Assembly: GCA_000328365.1 (NCBI GenBank)
Contig: KB295623.1
Span: 719,541 to 783,540, forward strand
Source: Capitella teleta
Taxonomy: Eukaryota; Annelida; Polychaeta; Capitellidae
DNA length: 64,000 nucleotides
Direction of reading: 5' to 3'
The position numbers were made by a program, and so were the translations under genes. Positions 49,172 through 60,989 of this stretch are shown here, piece after piece; position 1 is the stretch's first letter, and each line of letters begins with the position of its first letter. Below the pieces are notes generated by a model. The model was not told the DNA's origin. It did no database searches and worked only from the letters and a program-made list of their open reading frames with translations.

Positions 49172-51296
49172 CGAGCCCTCCGCGCCTTGCAGCATCGTGA
49201 ATCTCGCCCCCCACTGTCACCCCATCGAAGACGTTCCCATCCACTCACGTTGTTTCTCGAATCGCGTATTCCCAAATGCGGAGACGAGTCGAGAGACGCT
49301 ACACGACAAGAGAAACGCCGGCTTCAGTGACGCACATGCTCTCCACCAACCCCCCCATCTCGTTCGCTCTCATCTCCCCACTGCTCTCTCCATTCGCTCT
49401 CTCCACCTCTCTCTCTCTTTTCCCTCACGGTGTAGTTGACACAGCCCTGTTTAATATATACCTCATTATAGCATCCTTACTGTGCGTATATATATACTAG
49501 TTAACTGTGTTAATTGTGGTGTGTGTATACTGGTGTTAGAACTCTTAATAGAAAAGTCAGGTGTATGTTTGTGTCTTTATATTAATTAGACGTTGGGTAG
49601 AATACGTATTCAATTATTCTGTTTTCTTTCATTGTATCCAATTGATAAGCAGGTCTCTCTTGAGACCAATCAAAACGGGAAACAATTATTGTGGTCTACG
49701 ACCTCGGCTCGATTCATATTGCTGTGGAAATGCAGCACATTCTGGTCCTTATACAAATGTGAGCCACAAATAGAATAGTTTTATTGGTTGATATATATAA
49801 CATTAATCCCTAAATTGAAGAAGTGATATATTCTAGCTGTTTCTACTATTAGGATACCTTTGACGGTTTTTCTGTCAAACCTTGTCATTGTCTAACTTCC
49901 TTTCTTAGAAGCTGTGTCCGGAGCCTTTTTTCCGCAACGTTGTTCTGGTGTCCTGTAATTATCAGTTGTGATTTTCAAGGTAGACATTATTGCTGAGCAT
50001 TAAGCACAGGTAGGACGAGATTTAACCACATACCATCCAAGCGATTCACCATGCCTATAGGCTATAATTATAATTGATAACTGTATTAAGCCACATGAGT
50101 AAATGTGTGAGGTTTTTCCAAGAAGGGCTCGGTGCCTCATAAAAGAGAGGGGTTATCAGATGCAATCATTTCATTTCCCACCTACGTTTACGTAACACTC
50201 ATTTTCTTATTGATAAAAAAGAAAACCTTTGAACCTGAAGAGGGTTGACAACCCACAGAGAACGACTGATAAAATAGATAAGCGCATTCAACAATGAGGT
50301 TGATAACAGGCAGGATTTTGCTTAACTACAATGAGTGTACTTATGGGTTCTGTGACTTCCTGGTTCATATAAATGAAAGCATTTCGAGGGGGTACTTGGT
50401 GCCTGTGCTCATAATGGGCATCTAATTGATGTATTAGATGCCTCGTACTGCGTATTGATTAATTTATCATCTCAGATATAATGCAATTATGGGAGAGGCT
50501 GAGCATTGATTCTATGGCAATAAGCAGTCAGCACTTAATTGACGTGCAATTATAGATCAGATCTATACTTGCTCTCAAATAACATGTTGCCTGCTTCCTT
50601 ATATATTCTATTTTTCGAGGTGTCGTTTGTAAAGTTGGTTACCTTAGTGATTAACTTAGTTGGCTTCTAAATCTAATTCATTCACCTCAAGGATTATAGT
50701 ATCATGGCTGCAAGGCTTTGTCAGGTGCCATTGCCCTATTGTGATTACTAAATAGGTTTTTTTTTGTCAGTTTCACTGTCACACCTTGACCTAGATACTC
50801 TTGAATCAGTCGATTAACTTCCTGTACCACAATGATCTTCGATGTCATTGTGCGCGTGCTTTATAGATGCTCGGGTCAATCTGTAGCTCATTGGTGTACT
50901 CCCGCCTCGATTTATTTATACTATTTGGCATAGCAGTTTGAACTTCTGAACCTCAACGAATGTGAATAATCGGGGGTTTTTTTTTTCTTCATAAGTCTTG
51001 GTTCCTCGAGACGATTATGACCAGTGGCAAAAGGTGAAAGTCTGTTACCGCAGAAACCTCCTGCATAATCACAATTGATGGGCGACAGCGAATTGTTCTT
51101 GTTCTTTTTATACTTTTTTTTTGTGCAAGAACGGCAATCTGAAAAAGAAGATCTTGTTTTGCACTCTACCAGGAAAAATGACTATAACAGCTCTGTGTTT
51201 TAGAAAGAATACTTCCGACTTGTTTTCTTCAACGAAATCGCCATCTTGACTTAGTAAATAATAAATAATATAAATAATGCCGAAATAATCTCATAG

Positions 51297-51420
51297 TTAT
51301 GATATATATAGTTATATAAATTAATTATATAAATTAGTTATATAAATTAGTTATATAAATTAGTTATATAAATTAGTTATATAAATTAGTTATATAAATT
51401 AGTTATATAAATTAGTTACT
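51297..51420. repeat. 13-bp tandem repeat, unit TTATATAAATTAG
   Basis: About nine copies of an almost perfect 13-bp AT-rich unit; each contains a TATATAAA core. Confidence 0.92.
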
Positions 51421-52087
51421 AGCAATAAACGGCTTGATTTCAAACGAGGTTTGTTATTCTGTCCTTAAAAGCTAATAAAAAAGCAAAATTTAGTCACACT
51501 AATTAGTCTTTCTTAATAAAAGTACGTGTATCTTTTACACAGACAGAACTAAATGACCCTCTAACGACCTCGTCACCTGGCAAAGCGCAATAAATCGCAC
51601 CAGATATAGACGAAGAGCTAACACAAAGAGCACTGCGAAACTGTATATGGCAACATTTGCACCAATGATATAATGCATTACGTTATGCAACAATGTAGTT
51701 CGGAATAATAATGTTATTACTCTTCGCACACATCGTACTCACATTGTAACCCAGACTGAATCCGAAATCTCTTGCGCATGCGCGGGACTTTGCGACAGTT
51801 TTTGATAATCGTTCCTGCAACAACATCCAGGAATTTGAGGAGAGTAATTACGAGAATACCGAAAAATTTCCATTGAAAGATTGGCAAATTCATTAATCAG
51901 CCAAAACATTAATTATGATTATCCCATGAGCGAAACTTTACAGCATGCGAGAGAATAATTACGAACACATTAGTCTGTAATTTTTCGGTGTTACGTTCTC
52001 AAGGATGCGAATCCCAATTAATTCTATTACGCATGCGCTCGCGAGGAATTGTGGGACAGATGGCAGCGCTTGCGCAACCGTGTTCGA

Positions 52088-52137
52088 TGTTTGTTTGTTT
52101 GTTTGTTTGTTTGTTTGTTTGTTTGTTTGTTTGTTTG
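52088..52137. repeat. (GTTT)~12 microsatellite
   Basis: About 50 bp of perfect GTTT units. Open frames on both strands across it are artefacts. Confidence 0.95.
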
Positions 52138-53499
52138 TATTTTATTTTGTTTTTTTTTCCTCCACACAAACTGTTCTCACGGCAATATCTAAAGAGCTTC
52201 CCTAAGTGACAATTGTGCAATACATCAGCCATAAAGATGCTGGAAAGGGAGCATAAAAGGTATTTTTCAACCACACCTTCGCATGCCAGTTTCCGGGTCA
52301 CGTGAGTCTGTGTTGGTGCATGATGTCAGTGTATAGATGTGAGTGACGGCACACGTGTTAGCTCCTAATCTGTCTTTCCGTTTAAATAACGCATCTCTGT
52401 CTCTTCCTTGGGCAGTTTTTACTCCAAAATAGATGACAACATCCTTCAACCATTCATCAGACCGAGAGTTCTTTTTGTAGATTCAAAAGAATTTGTCTCG
52501 TGTATTCTACTTTTCCCCCATGTTTAGTCAGTGTCTTACAAGTGTTGGTTGGTTAGGTGCAATGCAATAACTTACATTAGGAATATGGAGGCAGATTCAA
52601 CAGGTATCATTGCATGTTTTTTTTTGTAGGTATCAGAAAATAAGCATCGTGTTATAATTACCTTTATTTGATGAAAGTAATGTGCACAGGTGTATCAGAC
52701 CATGTAGGTGTCTTCTTGCCAGTACCCTCACAATGGTAAAATATATTATATTAAATCCAAATTGATCGATTGTTCCAAGAATTATCGTTTCTATTTAGGA
52801 TGTGTGTCAAACTGATAATATTTCATACGTTGTCCTTGAAACTCATCCATTTTCTCTTATCTTTACAAAGAAGCAAAAACTGGCAATCAATAAAAGTAGA
52901 GCAAAGACATAATTCTCAGCAGCTTATGTATGAATCAATATCAGCAAAGGCTGAGCTACTTTACTAAAGAATTTAAATAATACAAACCACACTGAAAGGT
53001 TTGCCTTGTAGTAAGGCCACGTTTTAGTGTTTTCATTTCAGCCAGAGATCAAGAAATACTGTCACAAAGCTCATTTAATTGTATTAATTCCATAAGAAGA
53101 TAATAACAGAATTCTAAACCAAAACAGCTCATTATTATAACAAATTTACAATAGTTATCTGAGCAGTGAGTCCTTGGGTGTTGATTACTCCAGGCACCCA
53201 CCGCGGATGAGCATTTTATAATAGAGCATCTTGAAATGAAGCCATCGTATTTCCGTGACCCGCTTCCCGTCATAGATATATTATAGAAGCCCTGGATGTC
53301 CTAATGCGATCGAAGAAGAAAACATTTACGAAGAGCCTTTGCTAGCATAGATTCATAGAAGCGAGAGAATACTTAAACTTATTTCGGTAATTTCCGGAAT
53401 TGTTCGGGCTGCCGTCTTGTTTTATATGCTTGGGCCAGTCAGCCTACAATGCTGCTTGGTGTTGCTGTAAACAGCTGTACCTGGTTGGTGGATTAACTT

Positions 53500-53750
53500 T
53501 TTCATCCAGGTGCGCTTCTATTGGGATTCCCCAATCTGACAACGGGTGAAATGTGGGGTACCAGACTCATTGGCCTTTGATTCTTAAGCAGCTGACGTGC
53601 GTAGTATCAGTGGTGTCGTCCTTTGCGCAACACTCAGTTGGTCGCTCCGACGGTGTGGCCGTCGTCTGCTCGTTGGACAATGCGCCTGTTATACATGTAA
53701 AAGGACTCAAATATTACGACCTGATCTGACCTGACCTGGTGTCATCAGCG
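53500..53750. repeat. Possible interspersed repeat with CTGACCTGACC-like tail
   Basis: This G+C-richer island in an AT-rich spacer ends in short tandem CTGA(T/C)CTGACC units, the kind of tail seen on SINEs or MITEs. A related CTGATCTGATCTGACTGATC patch lies near 9785. No promoter boxes or terminal repeats were found, so the assignment is tentative. Confidence 0.3.
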
Positions 53751-55217
53751 TTCAATATTCATCTGTGCATTTTTATTTTGGCTCTAATGTATACATTCAG
53801 ACATGACATTTATACCTGATGGCAGATAGCATGGTTGACATGGACACCTATATGCCCAGGACAGAGCTCAGCTGTTGCGGTATGTGATTGATCTTTTATG
53901 ATATTGAGATCGATTGATATCCGTGTATTGATGTTATACATACGATCGACACAAGGTTAGAGGGTATGCAGGGGTGAAGACTCAGGAATCGGATCTCATA
54001 TCAGGGATTATTTTTGCCGATAAAGCGATTTCATCTACCTTCATATCAAGATTAATCTGCTGGGTGCTTGGGTTGACATCTTCCAGCAAGAAGATATTCA
54101 CTACAGACATGTATTATTACATGTAGTATACAACTGAACTAATTGACTCATGCACAGGTCGGCGAATCGAGGTTTCATTTGATTAGGTGCACCATTTAGC
54201 TGACGGTTGAATGGGAACCCATATATGCTGCAACTTATTTAGACATGGGTGAACACCTTTTATGGATGCGATGATAATGCACTCAATGCCCTTTGGGGCA
54301 GTGTAGTCATCACAACGTATTACTGGTGCGTTATGGAACACTTCTGCACCGGTGGCATCTTCCGTTTGAAGAGAATCAACAATAACAGTACAAGTGCTCT
54401 ATATCTGACAAATTATAGATATTTATAAGCACTGAATAACTTATGTAAACCCACTCTGCATAACTGCACCACTCGTTTTTAAACTACTCACAGCTATGCG
54501 CAAATTAATAACACTGCAAACCACCGTGCGTCCACTCGAAGGCATGTTCTTGATATATTATATATACTTTTTGCTCTGCTTTTTTTATCACTCTTTCTTC
54601 GCATGTTCAATCGGTTTTTGTTTTGCTTTATTTTTTTTTCTTCCGTTTTCTTCGAATTGAGCTGCTATTTATGAGAATAACATACAAAGCGTTGTTTGCC
54701 ATTGTTTTCTTCGGCCATTTATAACTGGCATCCGACCTTGCCCTTGAGTCACGTGATGGAAGTCTATTTTGTTCCTCGATCACCGATTTATCCTCGACTT
54801 CCTTTTGTCAGAGAAATTATCTCAGTACAGCCACGGTTAAAGCTAATTCCATGCAGGCATGAGGAAGAAATATCAGATCCAGGTTCATTTATGTGCATGA
54901 CTCAACGGTTCTACCGTTGCATATCGTACTGTTGCATCCCAGGAGAACAGATACAGAAAGCGGGGAAGGGAATTAAAAATTGCCAAAGAGAAATATCCCT
55001 CGGAAAATCACTGTGAATACATTAGATTTAATTGGTGAAATAGAAAAGTCCGTGTACATGCACATACAATACTGTAATATTATGTTAAAAAGAAGTAAAT
55101 TGGCACTATAGAGTAATACATATACACTCATGATTATTATACTTATTATCCTGTTATTAAATCATATATACATTAAGCTATTGCTCACTCAGCCTTGTTG
55201 GTAGATATCATTATCTG

Positions 55218-58200
55218 TTAGTGTAATTGCATTGTCTCTTTCACTGGTTTTGTGTACAGTTTTTCCTTCTCCTCCTCAGAAAGCGGTTCTTCAGTCTTCT
55301 CAACGGGGGTATCTTCTGAAGAGAATTAAAATGTTGTGATTTATATAAGGCAATAAATGCAAAACAGTTTGATTATTTCATCGTTAACACAAAGTTAATA
55401 CTGGTTCCGTTAAAACCATACAGTTCCCACGCCTCCCAAAGAATCTTTTATAAATACATATTTGTTACTATACTCTACGTTGGATTTCTCTTAAGGGGAA
55501 TTTACATGGTACTGGATGATATGGATATCGGATTCATGTGTCTGTATTTACTTATTCTTATTGCTTATTGTAATATTAATAGTTGCTACAATTCCCTGCA
55601 ATAGAGAATTATAAATTCCATTCATAAACCAGTTCACTCATACATACCAATTTGATGATATACATCATTGTCTATTAACGTAATCGCACCATCCATGTCT
55701 TCCTGAATGACTTCTTTCGTCTGTTTCGCATAGAGTTGTTCCTTATCCTCTTCAGTCAGTGGTTCCTCTTTCTTTGTACCATTTTGATCATTCTTCTTTT
55801 CGGTATTCCCAACACCAAAGTGATTTTCCTTTTTCATCGGTTCTGCATAAAGTTCTTCCACTTTCGGAGCATGGAAATTATTTTGTTTCTCTTTTATTGT
55901 TTGATCTTTTTGCTCTCCAGCTTTTCTTCTGAAATAAATTGTACACGTAAATAAACATTGGTTTTTGTATCTGTTTAGCAATGATTTAGTGTCAATTTTA
56001 TTTCTTAGCTTGATGATTTACGATGATTTTTTGATGCTGTTAACCCATGATGAAACTTACCTCTTCCTAACAATGCACGCAACGGCAACCACAACAACTA
56101 TGAGCAGCAGACCGGCAATCGAACCTGCAATGGCTGCTGTCTGCCCAACTGAAAGTGAAAATGTGAATACAGTGCGACATGTTCTTTGAAAAACATAAGG
56201 AATCATCGTAGTCATCGGCAACATGAAATTGTTCTCATTTCACCTTTAGAAGTCGTTGTGTCCACGTCGTCCTCGGTTGTTGATGTCATTATCATCATCA
56301 TCGTCGTGTCATTCGCTGTCAAATAAATTATTTTTATTAAGTAAAACTTTAGTTCACTCAATACTAAAAATACTGGTGAAACTGTAAATTCGCAAGCAAC
56401 TACCGCCTCGCCTTGTGAGCAGGGTGAGGAAATAATTATGTCATCGACGTATTAAAGCTACTTAAGGCTACTTCAACTTATTGCTTATAGGCTTTTCAAA
56501 TTACATGTATATCAGAAGAGAGTCGTTTGAAAACACAAAATTATTTTACGCAATAAATTCATTTTACACTCGGAGCACTCTATCGCGAATATATTAATCT
56601 CCGATGCATTATATTGCATTTCAAATCCAAGAAGATTGATGGAATTCCAAATCCGTACCTCCCGATGATGACGTCACTATTTCATCAGTCGATTCTTGGC
56701 TACTGACAGTAGTGTGAATCGGTGTAACTGAGGTAGAAGAAATAAAGTTTAAAAATCTACAAATCTATACATGTGCACCTTTCTGTTTCTCTCCACTAAA
56801 GTCTATACTGACTCACGTGTACTAAAACACCGAGACAGGATTGGCTGGAATATAGTAGAGAGAACAAGTCACGAGAACATCCTACTCCCCGCGAAAGCAA
56901 ATTGTCCCCAATTAGAAAATTCACTCTATATAAAATGACGCCAATCTTTATTTTGTTTATCTCCACACACTAACAAAAGGGAACTACGCGAAGTCACCTT
57001 TTCATCCATATATGGTGGATTACTTTATCTCAATATACTTAGAGGCAAAAGAAACGCACGCAATTTAAATGATTATTTTCCTTCAAACAAGGACAAGGGG
57101 TCAAGAGGGAAATTTGCAAGATCAATATAGGGTGTGTCCACCTCTTGCATCCACTCGTTTTGTGCATCTTCGGCGCATGCTGTTGCAAAGCGGTCGGATT
57201 ATGACTTGTTCTTAGAGAGCGGCCGCACTCGGTTTTCGGGAATTCCGGGAAGGTGGGAGGCGGTGGGAGGTGGCTGTCTGCAGTTAATCCCAATGATACT
57301 CGACTGGAGACTGTTCGGGCGAGTAAGCTGACCAAGACACTGTAGGGACTATTACCAATGCGGGAATTTGCGGCGGGAGAAATTTGGAGTCAATATATTG
57401 TCAGGTAATATATCAAAGTTCAGCTTATTGAAAGCTGATTGCGGTTTAAATGTTCATTTATTGATATAATTAAAGTTGTGTATTGCAAACCTTGCATTGA
57501 TTAGCCTATATATAACCTATAGGTGCTACAATTAAATGCTTCTTTAATTAATTGAGGCCAAAATAATAAAAAATCTTGCATGTTCTAGTATCTCTGAATA
57601 CCATCAAAACATTTCAATCGACATTTTAGTCTATCAAGGAGTAAATCGTCACCGAATTCCGATTTACTCACGAGACCCCGTTTTAAAGTAATTAGGGGGT
57701 ATAAGTAACATTTGTAATTATTTCTCATGCCAGGTAAACTCACTCGCAATGTTTAATATTTGTATTCAATTAGTATAGAATCATGCATTTTTTAAAGCAC
57801 ATACCACTTCTCTGGCGGGTATAATTTAGGAGATAAAGCAAAATTAACTAGTCCTCTTTTTAAAAATTCGTCAAAATTCCTTTTTAGGGAGGATGGATTT
57901 CTGTCACAAATTCCTAATTATCAAAGACACAAAGGAATAAAACCTTTTCTGTAGTATCAACCATTAAAGTGGAGTATGGAAAGAGGAAAAAATACCGATA
58001 ATATATTTATCATATGCCTATATATATTACAAATACCAACATTACCCGTTTATGTTCCATTGGCATCACTACAATCATCAATTTTGCCTATTTTTCACTA
58101 TTGAGATTCACTTTGACTTTTAGTATGTTATGCGCTGTGTCATTCCCCACAATATGCACTAGAAACTATTTGTGATGCAATTATGTTTTGGTTGACCCCC

Positions 58201-60687
58201 AAATTGGGCTAAATTGCATGACTGGATTAAATTTGCTGAGGTAGGAGACGAATGGTTGAGACATTACACCCCGTTTGGCGGGAAACGGTTCCAGCTTTCA
58301 CTGCTCGATCCAGAAGGCTTCTGGATAGCTTTTCATTGCCGTCCCATAGTGAAGTTATCGGCAATGTCTGAATGCTCTCATGTACAACATTCATAAGCGT
58401 ATATCTCATGTTCATTTCATGAGTCTCTATATTTTACTGCTCACGTGAGAGCTCAAAATGAAGGTTATCGGATTTCGGGACTGTCTAGACATGCAAACTG
58501 ATTTTTGAATACGGAAGGCATGAGGTTGCTGAACATGTTCGAAATATTTATTTCACAACATTTCATAGCACACAAAATGTAGCTACCCAAGAACGATTGC
58601 CTTTATAGACCCGTGCGTTTCTTTTGTCTCTAAGTATACTTTATTTCAAAAACTAGAAATGAGTTAAATTGCATACATATAGGCGCCATATTCAGCAATG
58701 CAAAACCAAAATTATACTATGCAGTGTTTAACTGTTGTTTATTGTTTATTATTTTGAGCATAATTACTGTCAAACTTACTTTCAGTTGAATGTTTGTAAG
58801 TTAGGTGCGGTGCTTCTGATGAGGACAAAGAGTGGTTGTCATTCTCTCTGCTTTCATCTGTAAAATATTTTGCTAGAATTAGATTAATTAAATCTGGCGC
58901 TTATACTCTTTGTTCGTGTTGATCAATATTAGTTTTACATATAGTGAACATGAAAACTGTAGAGCTGTATAGTTAGTTGCAAAATAAACTTTGCACTACC
59001 AACTGATATACCACAATAGAGATAAGTCAATAAACTACTGTAATATACAATTCGCAATGCAATTTCAATTTCACGCGTATGTAAATTACCACATTTCTGT
59101 GTATTTATATATAAATATTCAGTGTACATTACAAATAAAATGTAGACATTGGCACACTATGAAATACTTAAATGTCATCTTACTTGAGTCGTATTCACAC
59201 ATGAAATAATGCTTCATACTGCAATTGACGTTCTTCCAACTTCTAACCGACTCGAGCATGATGACACAGCGATTGTGTGACTCGTTCTTGGGATACCCTG
59301 GCACCCAGATTGGTTCATCTGACATCGGTTCGCTCGAAAGACTTGATCCATCAAACCATCTCCAATTTCCATTGTCTCTCCAAGTTCCATTGTACGTGAG
59401 TGAAATGTACATGGAATTTTCACCATTGCTGAAATAAAAGAAAGCTTTTGATATCAACGAGTCACACATACATTGTATTACATAATTGATAGTTATGCAT
59501 CCACCTGTGAATTATAACTGACTGGATGATTGAATCTTGTCGTTATATGCATAGCAATCATACATTATGGCAGCGACTTAAATTTTGTGCTTTTACATCG
59601 TTTTTATATCGTGCGGATGTTGAAATATTTATAGAGTGTACTGACTGCATAAAGAAGAAATGCCTTAATAATTGTAATAATTATAGTAATAACTATTAAA
59701 ACAGCATTACAGGCTGGATATATGATACTAATACTCATAAACAACCCTTGATAATCCTGCATTATTGGTCTCAGCAAACGAGCAAAGCACATCACTTTCC
59801 AGCTCTAACCCGTTGGAATAATATTGCCTAAAAATAAGCATGACTGTCTCCGACAATGACGGGTTTGCATTGGGGTTCTGTGGAGTGAAATCGTAAAATT
59901 TTCTGATCAATTTCTTTGAACCTGTTTTTTCTTTCTGAGAGCTATCTGGTTCGATGTTATGGGCCAAAGTTTCGAACTTACTTATGAGGGATGATAACTT
60001 AACGATCATAACAACTTACTAAAGCAAACTCTTTAATTTATCTTTATCAGCCGACCCGTTCTCTGCGCTCTAGCATCCAAATTCTGCTGAGAGTTCTAAA
60101 ATTGACCGTTCTCTGTCTACACAGGCACCAGTTTTATGGAATGCTTTACCTCCCAAAAGTCGTGAATTGAATTCTTTACCCGTTTTTAAATCAAAACAAA
60201 AACTGTTTTTTATTTCAGAATCGCTTTTATAATGACTTTGTTTAACCTTGATATTGAAATATCTATGTTTGTGAAGCGCATTTGAATGGGCTCTTTTTAT
60301 ACTGAGAATGGGCTTAATAACTTACTGTAATAAATGGGAAATGAAATGAAATGAAATGAAATGAAATGAAATGAAATGAAATGAAATGAAATGAAATCCT
60401 AAGTCTATTTAACCGGAATAGGAGTGGTGTCCGACTTCTTATTGTTATTATTTTCTTTGTTTTAGCAGATTCTATGTTCTGTGTATTGCGCATACTCTTT
60501 TTAGCAATGGATGGCAATGTTGCTACTCACAATATATTGTATATGTGTGTATATTCCTCCTCTGACCCAATGCTGACCGGATTGGAGTTTTCTTTGGCAC
60601 ACTTGGCTTTGGCTTCATTCATCGTGACAGCCTCCTTGAACATTCGATAGCAGTGACCATTCTTCAAATGCCAACCAAGTCTACAAC
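55218..60687 (-). CDS. Membrane C-type lectin receptor, copy A (5' exon not identified)
   Basis: This is a type I membrane protein. Exons (minus): 60687-60531 and 59428-59184 (C-type lectin domain), 58857-58780, 56727-56659 and 56315-56244 (Ser/Thr-rich stalk), 56148-56061 (transmembrane), 55928-55648 and 55315-55218 (cytosolic tail). Introns are GT-AG and all phases agree; about 362 aa are visible. The CTLD opens CRLGWHLKNGHCYRMF and has six cysteines (long form), NGNWRWFDGS, and ends NCSMKHYFMCEY. The usual EPN/QPD and WND calcium motifs are not seen (DEPIWVPGYP and WKNV instead). The transmembrane segment (AIAGSIAGLLLIVVVVAVAC) is followed by RKRRK. The tail has repeated (E/Q/K)LY(A/T)(E/K) motifs and NDVYHQI. 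The signal-peptide exon was not found with confidence; a candidate ATG lies at 60918. A role as a recognition receptor is inference. Confidence 0.82.
57036..58636 (-). mobile_element. Tc1/mariner-family DNA transposon, decayed
   Basis: Terminal inverted repeats of 25 bp (57036-57060 and 58612-58636, beginning TACTTAGAG and including AAAAGAAACGCACG, two mismatches at most) are flanked by TA on both sides, the Tc1 target duplication. Minus-strand sequence near the left end encodes SMRRRCTKRVDARGGHTLY (about 57134-57190), the conserved C-terminus of Tc1-like transposases. The rest of the transposase is not recognisable over about 1.2 kb, so the copy cannot move by itself. It lies in the lectin gene intron between exons 58857-58780 and 56727-56659. 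Confidence 0.72.
59728..60009 (-). other. Unassigned 93-codon open frame in a lectin intron
   Basis: An ATG-started frame of 93 residues with mixed, non-repetitive composition (FETLAHNIEP, FTPQNPNANP, NGLELESDVLCSF). It abuts the LINE tail that starts at about 60010 on the other strand. It has no family I recognise and no splice signals that would join it in phase to the lectin exons. It may be a fragment of another mobile element or chance. Confidence 0.25.
60010..60397 (+). repeat. LINE 3' end (CR1/L2-type) with (ATGAA)n tail
   Basis: The plus strand holds a decayed version of the typical LINE ORF2 C-terminus: a YQPTRSLRSS-like block near 60045-60075, then the 'WNALPxxxR' and 'FKxxLK' region. 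A short 3' UTR with a TGAAGCGCATTTGAA stretch follows, and then about 12 ATGAA units (60339-60397). A short tandem tail is typical of CR1/L2-clade elements. It is heavily 5' truncated and sits in a lectin intron. Confidence 0.6.
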
Positions 60688-60989
60688 CTGAAAGTATACA
60701 TTTAAAACCGTCATGTAAATAATATAAGTGTGCATGCTAGAGTGGCTACTGATGAACTGATTTTTTCCCATAAAAGCACAAACATAAGCATGCGATAAAT
60801 GCCAATGATAACACGCCAACCAATGAAGATTCTGATATTCTTGACTCATAGCCTTGGCGCTCAAATCTTCGTCAATTGGCAATAAAAGTAAAACAGTGAG
60901 TGTTGAACGTGCACGCATTGAGAGTCTTTGGCGTTGCCCACTGGGGATTCGAAGCCAGTTTCCAACTTCTGCTTTGAGGTTTAATAAGC

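Larger units (their letters stand above)
49172..55217. other. Intergenic, no gene seen
   Basis: Six kilobases between the K2P 5' end and the 3' end of the lectin gene. The first 300 bp (49172-49470) are relatively G+C rich and CT-rich and probably hold the K2P promoter. The rest is AT-rich with two tandem repeats and one G+C-richer, repeat-like stretch near 53500-53750. No coding sequence was recognised. Confidence 0.5.

Noticed and set aside
54696-55016. 106-codon plus-strand open frame as a gene
   Set aside because: No family resemblance, no splice context, composition like the surrounding spacer.
60664-60918. 84-codon minus-strand frame (MRARSTLTVLLLLP start) as the first lectin exon read through
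   Set aside because: It reads through the acceptor before the CTLD in the wrong frame, and the matching frame in copy B is interrupted. Only its first part might be a signal peptide, with no good donor in the needed phase.
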